From an uncultured bacterium (GTDB lineage Bacteria; Cyanobacteriota; Vampirovibrionia; Gastranaerophilales; Gastranaerophilaceae): 64,000 bases of DNA. Positions 18,909 through 27,165 of the stretch are shown here, piece after piece. Where the stretch lies: contig CADAYE010000001.1 in NCBI GenBank assembly GCA_902792085.1, positions 62,001 to 126,000 on the forward strand. Reading direction: 5' to 3'. Each line of letters opens with the position of its first letter. Within the stretch, counting starts at the first letter, position 1. Below the pieces are notes generated by a model that was not told where the DNA came from, searched no databases, and saw only the letters and a program-made list of their open reading frames with translations. Both the position numbers and the translations under genes were made by a program.

Positions 18909-19278
18909 ATTCTTTAAAATTGACCTTATATCCGCAACCTTCGTGAAGTTGTGCTCTGTATGTGACAAATCTCGCAGGGTATTTTTTACACATTCGCAGA
19001 CGGTGTTTGTAGTCTGAACAAAGTCCTTCCGGGGTTACAAGTTTGCAGGCAAAAATTAAATTGCCGTCTTCATCTTTGCCTTTTATGTAAAATCTTTTGT
19101 ATTTTGGAAAAATCGTTTGCATAATTTTAAATTCTTTTTCTGTGTATGTATCAATGCTATACATATAGTTGCAACATTTTCCACATTTTTTACATTCTCC
19201 TGTAACTTCGTAAATTTGTTTTTCAGATACAAAATATGATGATATTTCATAAAATATAGATTTTAAAAGGTCAAACAT
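18889..19278 (-). CDS. YkgJ-family cysteine cluster protein
   Basis: 129 residues from the ATG at 19278; a longer frame is open but the conserved part starts here. Cysteines cluster as CKKCGKCCNYM near residue 29-39, with further Cys in FACKL, GLCSDY, RMCKKYP and EGCGY: the eight-cysteine pattern of the YkgJ family, thought to bind zinc or an iron-sulfur centre. Its end overlaps that of folC by 20 nt. It is divergent from the mlaD-like gene and shares a promoter region with it. Confidence 0.82.
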   Translation of the reverse strand: MFDLLKSIFYEISSYFVSEKQIYEVTGECKKCGKCCNYMYSIDTYTEKEFKIMQTIFPKYKRFYIKGKDEDGNLIFACKLVTPEGLCSDYKHRLRMCKKYPARFVTYRAQLHEGCGYKVNFKEFKDYLD

Positions 19279-19310
19279 TTTTACATAATAACCTAAAAAA
19301 TTATTTTGTG

Positions 19311-19316
19311 TATAAT
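19311..19316 (+). promoter_or_regulatory. TATAAT box for predicted leaderless mlaD-like gene
   Basis: TATAAT ends 7 nt before the ATG at 19324, with no ribosome site in the gap. The sequence TATAATATA is nearly symmetric and may also serve the divergent YkgJ-like gene. Confidence 0.55.
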
Positions 19317-19323
19317 ATAAAGT

Positions 19324-20031
19324 ATGAGAAAACCTGATACTTTTAGAATTTATGCATGGGTTGAGTTTGCCATTTGGCTTATAATTATTGCATTGTGTGT
19401 TTTTGGCATCAGATATCATCATTATAAATCGCAACTACAGTATAAAAGTTATCAGATATTTATGACTGATGTAGATGGTTTGATAGTTGGTTCGCCTGTC
19501 AAGTTTTTGGGTACTCAAATCGGGCATGTGACAAAAATTCAACTTGTATCATCTGATGTTTATTCGGATATTTATGTAAAATTTATTATTACCCAAAAAG
19601 ATTTGACCTTGCCGACAGGTGCAATTGCGACGGTTGAGGGTTCAGGTTTGGGTGGTTCAAAGGCACTTGAAATTTATCCTCCCGAAGATGAAAATTCTGA
19701 ATATATCATTGCTTCAAAGGATTCTACCCGTTTAGGCAAAGTTATAAGTTTGTTCAAAAAAATGTTTAAAAATATTGATGAAATATTTGTTAATCTGGGT
19801 CATGCAGGAAAAGAGGTTTCAAGCGTTCCTAAAATTAAAATTCCGCGTCATAACGAAATTTCTCCTGCAGAAATGAACGAAAGTGTGGATAAATTGAATA
19901 AGCAACTTGACCAAATGATTCGTGAAGAACAAAAATTCAGAAAAAAATTAGAAGATTTTCAAAAGAGGGAAGTAAAAGATGAAACTGCAGAATCACAAAA
20001 TCAATCTGAACAAAGTGAGGATAATCAATAA
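19324..20031 (+). CDS. MlaD/Mce-domain lipid transport protein
   Basis: 235 residues. One N-terminal membrane anchor (about 11-30) is followed by an Mce domain (about 40-118) with GLIVGSPVKFLGTQIGHVT and GSGLGGSKALEIYPP. The C-terminal half is charged and coiled-coil-like. Such proteins form periplasmic hexamers that shuttle phospholipids between inner and outer membranes. The ABC permease and ATPase partners are not in the window. It overlaps upp by 53 nt. Confidence 0.88.
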   Translation: MRKPDTFRIYAWVEFAIWLIIIALCVFGIRYHHYKSQLQYKSYQIFMTDVDGLIVGSPVKFLGTQIGHVTKIQLVSSDVYSDIYVKFIITQKDLTLPTGAIATVEGSGLGGSKALEIYPPEDENSEYIIASKDSTRLGKVISLFKKMFKNIDEIFVNLGHAGKEVSSVPKIKIPRHNEISPAEMNESVDKLNKQLDQMIREEQKFRKKLEDFQKREVKDETAESQNQSEQSEDNQ

Positions 20032-20653
20032 TCCTGTTGTATCGCTTAATTTATGCACAATGCGGGATAAAAATACCGATGCACAAGGAATGAGAATTGC
20101 AACAAGAAAGATTACAAGATGTCTTTTGTATGAAGCGGCTAAAAATCTTCCGCTTGTGGATACGGAAATTACCACACCGTTAGCAACTTTTACCACAAAA
20201 ACAATTGATAATGATATTGAAATAATTATTTCCCCGATTTTGAGAGCAGGGTTAATTTTTACAGATGAAGCGATAGATATTCTTCCTCAGGCGACAATCA
20301 GGCATTTGGGAATGTATCGTGATGAAAAAACATTAAAACCTGTATGGTATTATAATAAAGTTCCTATGGAAGCACCTAATCCCGAAAAATTTTATGTTTA
20401 TATTACAGATCCGATGCTTGCAACTGGAAATTCTTTACTTGGGGCTATTGAATTGTATGCAAATAAAGGGATTCCGATAGATCATATAAAATGTATTTGT
20501 ATAATTGCGGCTCCTGTCGGAATTGAAAATATCCAAAGCCACTATCCGAATATTGAAATTATTACCGCAGCAGTTGATGACCATTTGAACGAAAAAGGCT
20601 ATATCGTTCCGGGAATGGGTGATGCGGGCGACAGAATTTTTAATACTTTATAA
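19979..20653 (+). CDS. upp: Uracil phosphoribosyltransferase
   Basis: 224 residues. Converts uracil and PRPP to UMP. Seen: PILRAGLIFTDE, the PRPP-binding loop YITDPMLATGNS (about 136-147) and GMGDAGDRIF at the end. The start at 19979 lies inside the mlaD-like gene and is preceded by GAGGGAAG, so the 53-nt overlap appears real and couples translation of two functionally unrelated proteins. Confidence 0.94.
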   Translation: MKLQNHKINLNKVRIINNPVVSLNLCTMRDKNTDAQGMRIATRKITRCLLYEAAKNLPLVDTEITTPLATFTTKTIDNDIEIIISPILRAGLIFTDEAIDILPQATIRHLGMYRDEKTLKPVWYYNKVPMEAPNPEKFYVYITDPMLATGNSLLGAIELYANKGIPIDHIKCICIIAAPVGIENIQSHYPNIEIITAAVDDHLNEKGYIVPGMGDAGDRIFNTL

Positions 20654-21802
20654 GTTAAAAAATTCTTTGGCAAGTCTAATTTCATCATTTTTCGACAGAT
20701 TGGGATTGGAAATTTTTTCTTTCAAAATATAGTCAAAACATTGCTGATATTTTGGTGATGGTTCAATCCCGAGGTTTTTCAGGTCATTACCGTTGATTAA
20801 AATTTCAATATCTTTTAGTTCATTAAAATATTTTTCAACAACTTCGGGGTTAATTGTTGAGTACATTATGACCGATTCAGGCGGAATATTTTTGAATGTT
20901 TTGTATATTTCAAAGTCGTTACCCCACCTCGAAATCAAAGATTTCGGTCCTCCCTCAGGTGGAGGACATAACTTTTCCAGTTTTCTGAACTCATCAACAA
21001 TTTGTTTTTCCTCTTTTGTCAGGGGCAGATTTGAAATATCAGGCAAAAGTCCGACATAAATTATCCAAACATTCCGTTCATGACCTTGCTCCTTTTGGGA
21101 GAGGGGGGTTATATATCGTTCAATAAGTCCTGAAAAATCATATTTTGGCAGTTCAAATTTTAATGGTGATATAAGTTTATATATTCCCTGATTTACAAAC
21201 CTTTCGAACGCTTCGTATTTGTTCAGGTTAAATGTTTCCGCAAGTTCTTTTTTTAAGCGTTGGTAACTCATATCATAATTTATATTTGCCAAATATTCGT
21301 CTTGCAGTTTTTGTGTATGTTCATCAGGTGCAAACCCAAAACGAACTGCAAATTTTAACATACGCAAAATTCTTGTCGGATCATCAATAAAACTATTGTC
21401 ATGCAAAACTCTCAAAGTTTTTGTTTCAATGTCATTTAGTCCACCTGTATAATCAATTATTTCTCCCGTAAGAGTGGATTTAGCCATAGCATTAATTGTA
21501 AAATCTCTGCGCAGGACATCTTCTTTCAGACTGCATCCGATTTTATCAACAATCGGCAGGTGTCCCTTTTGAGGATATGATTCACTCCTTGTTGATGCAA
21601 TATCAATTTCTTTTCCGTTAAGTTTAATTCTTACAGTACCAAACGGCTCATTAATCTGCAAAATTTCTGCATTAGGCAAATTTTTTGCAAATTCAATCGC
21701 ATTACCGTTAAAGGTCAGGTCAACATCAAAACTTGGCAGTCCAAGAATTTCATCTCGCACTACACCGCCTATGTAATAAAGATTTTGGTCTTTGAGATTC
21801 AT
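20648..21802 (-). CDS. cca: CCA tRNA nucleotidyltransferase / poly(A) polymerase family
   Basis: 384 residues. Class II nucleotidyltransferase: YYIGGVVRDEILGL then DVDLTF (metal-binding Asp pair) at the N-terminus, DFTINAMA, and the RMLKFAVRFGF motif. It adds or repairs the 3' CCA of tRNAs; the tRNA-Tyr at 53851 indeed lacks an encoded CCA. Two repeat-derived insertions are present: about residues 231-243 (TPLSQKEQGHE) and 277-294 (PPPEGGPKSLISRWG). TATAAA lies 8 nt before the ATG. The 3' end overlaps upp by 6 nt. Confidence 0.92.
   Translation of the reverse strand: MNLKDQNLYYIGGVVRDEILGLPSFDVDLTFNGNAIEFAKNLPNAEILQINEPFGTVRIKLNGKEIDIASTRSESYPQKGHLPIVDKIGCSLKEDVLRRDFTINAMAKSTLTGEIIDYTGGLNDIETKTLRVLHDNSFIDDPTRILRMLKFAVRFGFAPDEHTQKLQDEYLANINYDMSYQRLKKELAETFNLNKYEAFERFVNQGIYKLISPLKFELPKYDFSGLIERYITPLSQKEQGHERNVWIIYVGLLPDISNLPLTKEEKQIVDEFRKLEKLCPPPEGGPKSLISRWGNDFEIYKTFKNIPPESVIMYSTINPEVVEKYFNELKDIEILINGNDLKNLGIEPSPKYQQCFDYILKEKISNPNLSKNDEIRLAKEFFNL
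20919..20971 (-). repeat. In-frame palindromic element in cca (family with nadB copy)
   Basis: On the coding strand the core reads ACCGAAATCTTTGATTTCG and aligns over about 51 nt with nadB 13131-13184 in the same frame. Flanks CCTCCACCTGAGG and AGGTGGGG add to a palindromic fold. Confidence 0.75.
21070..21110 (-). repeat. In-frame repeat-derived insertion in cca
   Basis: Coding strand starts CCCCCCTCTCCCAAAAGGAG and encodes TPLSQKEQGHERN, resembling the PLTPSPKGRG peptide in folC. C-runs here contrast with the AT-rich gene. Confidence 0.55.
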
Positions 21803-21839
21803 AGTGGTATTTTATAGCAAAACTCATATTTAAACAAGA

Positions 21840-22685
21840 TTACAAAATGGCATCGGTATGGTTTGATAATTCAAAACCGATTTCTTTTATAAATGCGCGT
21901 AAATCTTCGTTTTGAGTAAGTTCAAATTCGGTTGTATGATGGTCTGTTTTTCCGTCATCATAATAACACGGGTGAATGAGCGCTTCTGCAAGACAGTCTT
22001 TTTTCATCAAAGATTTCAAACCGTATGCAATAGTTCTGTCACTCATCATGCCTGTATAACCAACTCCGATTAAATAATCATTTGTTTTAAGGTTATTTTC
22101 TTTTAATAATGGCTTATTTATCATTGTAAATGTATTTAAAAGCATTATTTTTATTAAATTAATCGGGTATGCAAAAGTCAAATGTTTTTTTATTGACGGT
22201 ATCATATAAAAATGTTCAAATTGTGTTCTGACATAAGGAATATTGTATTCTTTGGCAAGTTTTACTACAATTTTAAAAATATTCGGAATTGCATGTGTGT
22301 GAACATGAGAATCTATATGGTCAATTTTTGTTCTTGAAATTGCCATTTTAATCTGCGCTCTGAATTCCTGTTCAACCTGTTTTAAAAATTCCTGATTAAA
22401 TGATTTTAAAATGAGTGCGCCGTAACCATTGTTAAAATTCCCGTATTCATCAGTCAGCATTCGTACATCAGTCAAAGATTTTCCTTCAATTATATTAAGG
22501 TGAACTCCGACCGATAAATTTGGACATTGGGGAATAATCTCACCAACAGCACTTTCAAATGCTTCTCCGTTTGAACAAATACTTGCAGAAGTTAAAATAC
22601 CCTGCTGATAACCTTTTAATACGGCTTGATTAAAAGCCTGTGACATTCCAAAATCGTCCGCGTTTAATATAAATTTTTTAGTCAT
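21840..22685 (-). CDS. YdjC/ChbG-family carbohydrate deacetylase
   Basis: 281 residues. The family hydrolyses N-acetyl groups from sugars using a metal held by Asp and His residues: NADDFGMS at residues 7-14, VGVHLNI, HIDSHVHTHAIP and the late LIHPCYYDD are visible. Its neighbours, divergent across 69 nt, are a polyprenyl-phosphate glycosyltransferase, an ArnT-like transferase and a GtrA-like protein, so a role in deacetylating a lipid-linked sugar during envelope glycan modification is a reasonable inference, parallel to ArnD. Confidence 0.87.
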   Translation of the reverse strand: MTKKFILNADDFGMSQAFNQAVLKGYQQGILTSASICSNGEAFESAVGEIIPQCPNLSVGVHLNIIEGKSLTDVRMLTDEYGNFNNGYGALILKSFNQEFLKQVEQEFRAQIKMAISRTKIDHIDSHVHTHAIPNIFKIVVKLAKEYNIPYVRTQFEHFYMIPSIKKHLTFAYPINLIKIMLLNTFTMINKPLLKENNLKTNDYLIGVGYTGMMSDRTIAYGLKSLMKKDCLAEALIHPCYYDDGKTDHHTTEFELTQNEDLRAFIKEIGFELSNHTDAIL

Positions 22686-22699
22686 TTTTATTGCCTTTA

Positions 22700-22720
22700 T
22701 CCTGTTAGTATTATAATATA
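22700..22720. promoter_or_regulatory. Shared symmetric promoter region, deacetylase and GT2 genes
   Basis: TAGTATTATAATATA contains TATAAT on the plus strand and TATAAT on the minus strand, between two divergent starts. The GT2 gene also has an AGAGGGA ribosome site, so at least that transcript is leadered. Confidence 0.45.
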
Positions 22721-22754
22721 AATATATTCAGTCGGATATTTTTAAGAGGGAATT

Positions 22755-23708
22755 ATGGAAAAACCGCAATTAGCAATTATTATTCCGTGTTATAACGAGG
22801 AACTTTGTATAGAAAATACTGTCAATAAATTATTTTTGGTTATAAATGATTTAATATCAAAGGGCAAAGTTCGTGAGGACAGTTATTTGTATTTGATAGA
22901 TGACGGTTCAAAAGATTCAACTTGGAGTATAATTGAAAAATTGCACGGGGAAAATAAACTTGTAAAAGGTTTAAAATTTTTAAGAAATTACGGCAACCAA
23001 AAAGCAATTCTTGCAGGGTTGGAAGGCGCAAGAAATATCGGCTGTGATTGTGTTGTGTCTATTGATGCAGATTTGCAGCAGGATGAGTGGGCGATAGAAA
23101 AATTTATTGACGAATATCAAAAAGGTTTTGATGTCGTTTTGGGGATACGAAACAACAGAAAAACAGATTCGTTTTTGAAAAAATATACTGCACTTGCGTT
23201 TTATAAAACAATGAATTTACTCGGTGCGCACATACCCCCAAATCACTCTGATTACAGGCTGATAAGCAAACGCGCGCTTGATATTCTTGAAATGTATCCC
23301 GAAAAATTGTTGTTTTTGAGAGGATTTTTCCATGAAGTCGGCTTAAAATCCACTTCGGTTAATTTTGATGTAAAGCCAAGGATGGCAGGTGAATCAAAAT
23401 TTAATTATGCTTCGCTTATGGCTTTAGCACTCAACGGGATTACATCTTACAGTATTGTTCCGTTAAGAATGGTGGCTGTTTTAGGATTTTTTATGGCATT
23501 AATCGGATTTTGTGTCGGGGTTGAAACGGTTATAGAAAAGATTTTTTGGCACAATTCACCAAGCGGTTGGGCAACAATTGTTGTGTTGTTAAGTGTCTTT
23601 GGTGGTATTCAGTTGTTTTGTTTGGGTATAATAGGTGAATATGTCGGACAACTTTATAAAGAAGTCAAAGCAAGACCTCGTTATATCAAAGATATTGAAC
23701 TTATTTAA
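22755..23708 (+). CDS. Polyprenyl-phosphate glycosyltransferase, GT2 (ArnC/GtrB/DPM1-like)
   Basis: 317 residues. A GT-A domain fills the first 230 residues: IIPCYNEE, DDGSKDST and the DxD-type SIDADLQQDE; two membrane helices follow (about 235-260 and 273-298). The family moves a sugar from a nucleotide donor to undecaprenyl phosphate. The next gene, an ArnT-like transferase, would use the product. AGAGGGA precedes the ATG. Confidence 0.92.
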   Translation: MEKPQLAIIIPCYNEELCIENTVNKLFLVINDLISKGKVREDSYLYLIDDGSKDSTWSIIEKLHGENKLVKGLKFLRNYGNQKAILAGLEGARNIGCDCVVSIDADLQQDEWAIEKFIDEYQKGFDVVLGIRNNRKTDSFLKKYTALAFYKTMNLLGAHIPPNHSDYRLISKRALDILEMYPEKLLFLRGFFHEVGLKSTSVNFDVKPRMAGESKFNYASLMALALNGITSYSIVPLRMVAVLGFFMALIGFCVGVETVIEKIFWHNSPSGWATIVVLLSVFGGIQLFCLGIIGEYVGQLYKEVKARPRYIKDIELI

Positions 23709-23710
23709 GA

Positions 23711-25393
23711 ATGGGATATTTTATGGAAAAAGTGTTGGATTTTGTAAAAAAACACTCTGAAATTTTTACGATTTTGGGGCTTATAATATTTTGTTATTTT
23801 ATATTTTTCTTTAATATCGGCAATTATGCGCTGATGGATGTTGATGAAACCAGATATGTTTCAATGGCAAGAGATATGTTTAATACAAAAGATTTTATGA
23901 CTTTGTATTTGAACGGCGAATATTTCTTTGAAAAACCGCCTCTCTATTTTTGGGGCGAATGTTTATCATTTGCACTTTTCGGGCATGTAAGTGAATTTAG
24001 TGCAAGATTTCCTGTTGCATTATACGGAAGTTTGTGTACTTTTTTGATGTATTTTATCGGTAAAAAAGTCATTTCACGCAGATATGGTTTGATTAGTGCA
24101 GTTATTCTTGCAACGACAATGGAATTTGTTATGCTTGCAAAATTTGCTATTCTCGATATTGTTGTGACAACATGCATCGGTTTTTCTGTAATGTTTGGGT
24201 TTTTAACTCAGTTTGTAAAAGAAAAAAATGTTAAATATTTTTGGTGGCTTTTTTATATTTTTTCAGGTTTAGCAGTTATGGCAAAAGGAATTCCGGGGTT
24301 TGTCGTTCCGTTTGGGACAATGTTTTTTGTCACTATTTTTAATAAGTCATTCAAAAGAATCTTTAAACCTCAATATTTTATTGTTGGAAGTCTGCTGTTT
24401 TTGTTAATTATTCTTCCATGGCATATTATAATGTTTAAAATCCATGACCCTCTATTTTTCAATGAATATATAATGAAACATCACATAAACAGGTTCTTTT
24501 CGTCAAGTGTAATTCACAGAAAACAACCGTTCTATTTTTATTTTCTTACAATTTTATGGGGAATGTTCCCCTATGTCCTTTCTGCTCTTGCAGTCGGGAT
24601 TGCAAAAATAAAAGGCTGGATTGTTTCGGGCTTTTGCCCTCGCAATGACATTAAGTATAAGTTTCTTTGGTTTAATGTTATAGGTTTTTTATTTACAATG
24701 TTATTTTTCTCCTCATCAAGTACTAAACTCATAACATATATTTTGCCTGTGTATTTCTTCACATCATATATTATTGCTTATGTTTGGGAAGATTACATTT
24801 TCAATGAAAAATACAAAAAAGAGATTAATTTAACCGTTTATATTTTGGGCGGAATATTTCTTCTTGCATCATTTGTCGGGTGTTTTATGGGATTATTCTT
24901 ACCTGAAAAAATCTATGCGGATGTGAAAACTATACAATGGTTCTGTGTTGTAGTGTTAGGAATATTTGGTATTTCAAGCATATTACTTGCGAAGAAAGAA
25001 AAATTTATGGGGGTATTTATTTCTTATGCTCTGTTAATTCTTGTACTGTCAGCATTTGGAACAAAGTTGTTTTATAATATGGATTATTCTTTCGGGCAAA
25101 ATGATTTGATGGAGTTTGCAAAATATTGTAGGGATAACAATTCAAAAGTAGCAGTAATAAACGGCGGTCGCAAATATTCCGTGCTTTATTATTACGGTGA
25201 TAAGGTTAATTATGTAACATCAGATTGGGAACAGGATGTTTTGTCTGATGAAGAAAAAACTCTAACCGATAAAAATATTTTGACAATAATCAAAAATAAA
25301 GACATAGAAGATGCAAGTCAGAGATTTAATTTTGAGGTAATTAAAGAAGGCAAAAAGTATAAACTTGTTGAGATTAAGTCATTAAAAATTTAA
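23711..25393 (+). CDS. ArnT-like glycosyltransferase (GT83/PMT family)
   Basis: 560 residues, about 11 membrane helices, then a soluble C-terminal domain of roughly 120 residues. MDVDETRYVSMARDM (about residues 38-52) and FFEKPPLYFWGE match the conserved first periplasmic loop of ArnT, which transfers a sugar from undecaprenyl phosphate to a lipid A-like or other envelope acceptor. The ATG at 23723 is an alternative start. Residues about 301-313 (GWIVSGFCPRNDI) look like a short inserted palindromic element. The 3' end overlaps the GtrA gene by 4 nt. Confidence 0.9.
   Translation: MGYFMEKVLDFVKKHSEIFTILGLIIFCYFIFFFNIGNYALMDVDETRYVSMARDMFNTKDFMTLYLNGEYFFEKPPLYFWGECLSFALFGHVSEFSARFPVALYGSLCTFLMYFIGKKVISRRYGLISAVILATTMEFVMLAKFAILDIVVTTCIGFSVMFGFLTQFVKEKNVKYFWWLFYIFSGLAVMAKGIPGFVVPFGTMFFVTIFNKSFKRIFKPQYFIVGSLLFLLIILPWHIIMFKIHDPLFFNEYIMKHHINRFFSSSVIHRKQPFYFYFLTILWGMFPYVLSALAVGIAKIKGWIVSGFCPRNDIKYKFLWFNVIGFLFTMLFFSSSSTKLITYILPVYFFTSYIIAYVWEDYIFNEKYKKEINLTVYILGGIFLLASFVGCFMGLFLPEKIYADVKTIQWFCVVVLGIFGISSILLAKKEKFMGVFISYALLILVLSAFGTKLFYNMDYSFGQNDLMEFAKYCRDNNSKVAVINGGRKYSVLYYYGDKVNYVTSDWEQDVLSDEEKTLTDKNILTIIKNKDIEDASQRFNFEVIKEGKKYKLVEIKSLKI
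24613..24651 (+). repeat. Possible in-frame half-element in ArnT-like gene
   Basis: GGCTGGATTG at the left and CCTCGCAATGAC at the right match parts of the larger element in leuS (29771-29847) and at 35885. It encodes GWIVSGFCPRND. Confidence 0.5.
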
Positions 25394-25785
25394 TCTGCTT
25401 TTTTGAAAGCGAAGAATTTGAACAGTACATAGGTTGCGATTGAAACCAAAAACAAACTGATAAATTGTGCAATAAATACATTTTTAATTATAAATCTGAC
25501 CATAATTTCCAAAATTATTACATTCAAAACATAACTCACTGCCCAAGTGGAACAGCATTTGAGATATTCTTTGACATAATTCCCTTTTGTGCAGAATACA
25601 AAGAATTTTTGGTTCAAATATGAAATGAATGACGACAGAATCCATTGCAAAGCGACACACAACTGATATTGTCCGGTACCAAAAATGAGTACGCATATTG
25701 CATAAATTAAATACGAAATTCCTGCGTTAATACAGCCGATTATTAAAAACCTGATGAAATCAGGTAATTTTAGCCATTTGTCCAT
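25390..25785 (-). CDS. GtrA-family membrane protein
   Basis: 131 residues with four membrane segments and the family start FIRFLIIGCINAGISYLIYAI plus SYLNQKFFVF. GtrA proteins are thought to flip polyprenyl-phosphate-linked sugars across the inner membrane. Together with the GT2 and ArnT-like genes it completes a make, flip and transfer set, although it is on the opposite strand. Confidence 0.88.
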   Translation of the reverse strand: MDKWLKLPDFIRFLIIGCINAGISYLIYAICVLIFGTGQYQLCVALQWILSSFISYLNQKFFVFCTKGNYVKEYLKCCSTWAVSYVLNVIILEIMVRFIIKNVFIAQFISLFLVSIATYVLFKFFAFKKAD

Positions 25786-25800
25786 AATTACAGAGTAAAA

Positions 25801-27144
25801 TTATCTTTCTTTAATATAAATTGTATGAAATTTGAACGCTTCAAAAGTTTCAGAGAAATGGTTTTCATCCATTCCTGCTTTCTTTTTCAAAGATTTCATA
25901 AATTCAGTTTTGTCAGGTAATTCTGCCCATACTGACGGGAGATATACTGCCTGAAAATCACCGTCACGAATGATTATACCATCTTCATTCGGAACAATTT
26001 TTTCCATTAATTGTTCTTCATTATCAAATACAATTTTTCTCGGTTCTGTCAAAATTGATACTGCAAATTTGAGTTCAGGAAGTTCTTCTTCCCTGACTGC
26101 ACTGAATCTTGTATCTTTAAATGCCGCATCTTTAGCATGTTCAACCAAATCGGTAATGAGTGGTCTGTGTGCAACGATTGAACCGATACAACCTCTCAAT
26201 TTTCCGTTTTTTTCAATAGTTACAAAACATGCTCCGGGTTGGTCAAATACCTGTGGATAAATTATTGACATTGGTTTTTGGTCAAACTCTGACTGAATAA
26301 TTACTTTGCAGATGTCGATTACAAATCCGGGATGATATTTTGCAATAAATTCGTTTTTGTCACCCTCATACAAAAACCAAGTTCCGTAACCTACTACTCT
26401 TGACTTATCTTCTGAAACTTCCGAAGAATTTGCCAAATCAATTCTTATCATTGAATATTTATGAGTATTTGCAAATGTTACAAGTCCTGCAATCCCAATA
26501 GCACCGCAAGCCTGTTCATATTTGAAATTGCTGATATTACCTGTTTCAATCATTTGTGCGGTAATTTTATCGGTTGCTTTTGCTTTCTCATCATTCAAAT
26601 AGTGACTTAAATCAGATGAAATTACAAATCCGTTTTCTTTGTTCGGATAATATGTTTCGATAATATTTCTGATAATTTCAGGATTTTCTTTGCCTATTAA
26701 AACTGGAACGATTTTAACATTGTCAAATACTGACTGAATAATCGGAAGTTCAACCTCAATTGAGTGTTCCGCTACCATTGCATCATCATTAAGGTTTGCC
26801 CCAAATTTATCGTGCAATTCTTTGCAAATCTCCTGATTAACATCAGAAGTGCCAATTGGTGTTTCCCAAGCATCATAACTTGAAATTGCTATTCCGTTAA
26901 AACCTACTCTGTGAGATGGTGCAAAGATAAAAAGATTTTTTATCCCTTTATCAAGTTGGCTGATGCCCTCATAGGCAAGTCTTCCCGAATAAACAAGCCC
27001 TGCATGCGGCACAATTACCGCTCTTGTAGCATACTTATACAAGTTTTTGCTTGTTTCTTTAAAATTCTGTATTTGTAAAATTAAATCCTCTGCGCTGCCT
27101 GTATAAAAAGTGTTGGCAACGGTTGCTTCTTTTATTTTTCTCAT
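25801..27144 (-). CDS. Fused MEMO1-like and AMMECR1-like protein (AmmeMemoRadiSam B and A)
   Basis: 447 residues from the ATG at 27144; the longer frame opens with TTG and would run into the divergent gene. Residues 1 to about 265 are a MEMO1 domain (VVPHAGLVYSGRLAYEG, HSIEVELPI). From about 285 an AMMECR1 domain follows, with LRGCIGS. In many prokaryotes these two proteins and a radical SAM enzyme are encoded together as the AmmeMemoRadiSam system, whose overall function is unsettled. Here A and B are fused and the radical SAM gene is divergent from a shared promoter. Confidence 0.93.
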   Translation of the reverse strand: MRKIKEATVANTFYTGSAEDLILQIQNFKETSKNLYKYATRAVIVPHAGLVYSGRLAYEGISQLDKGIKNLFIFAPSHRVGFNGIAISSYDAWETPIGTSDVNQEICKELHDKFGANLNDDAMVAEHSIEVELPIIQSVFDNVKIVPVLIGKENPEIIRNIIETYYPNKENGFVISSDLSHYLNDEKAKATDKITAQMIETGNISNFKYEQACGAIGIAGLVTFANTHKYSMIRIDLANSSEVSEDKSRVVGYGTWFLYEGDKNEFIAKYHPGFVIDICKVIIQSEFDQKPMSIIYPQVFDQPGACFVTIEKNGKLRGCIGSIVAHRPLITDLVEHAKDAAFKDTRFSAVREEELPELKFAVSILTEPRKIVFDNEEQLMEKIVPNEDGIIIRDGDFQAVYLPSVWAELPDKTEFMKSLKKKAGMDENHFSETFEAFKFHTIYIKER

Positions 27145-27148
27145 AACA

Positions 27149-27160
27149 GTATTATAATAC
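27149..27160. promoter_or_regulatory. Symmetric bidirectional TATAAT promoter
   Basis: GTATTATAATAC is a perfect 12-bp palindrome carrying TATAAT on both strands. The plus-strand box ends 7 nt before the ATG at 27166 and the minus-strand box ends 6 nt before the ATG at 27144. Only 21 nt separate the two genes, leaving no room for ribosome sites, so both mRNAs should be leaderless. Confidence 0.7.
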
Positions 27161-27165
27161 AAATT

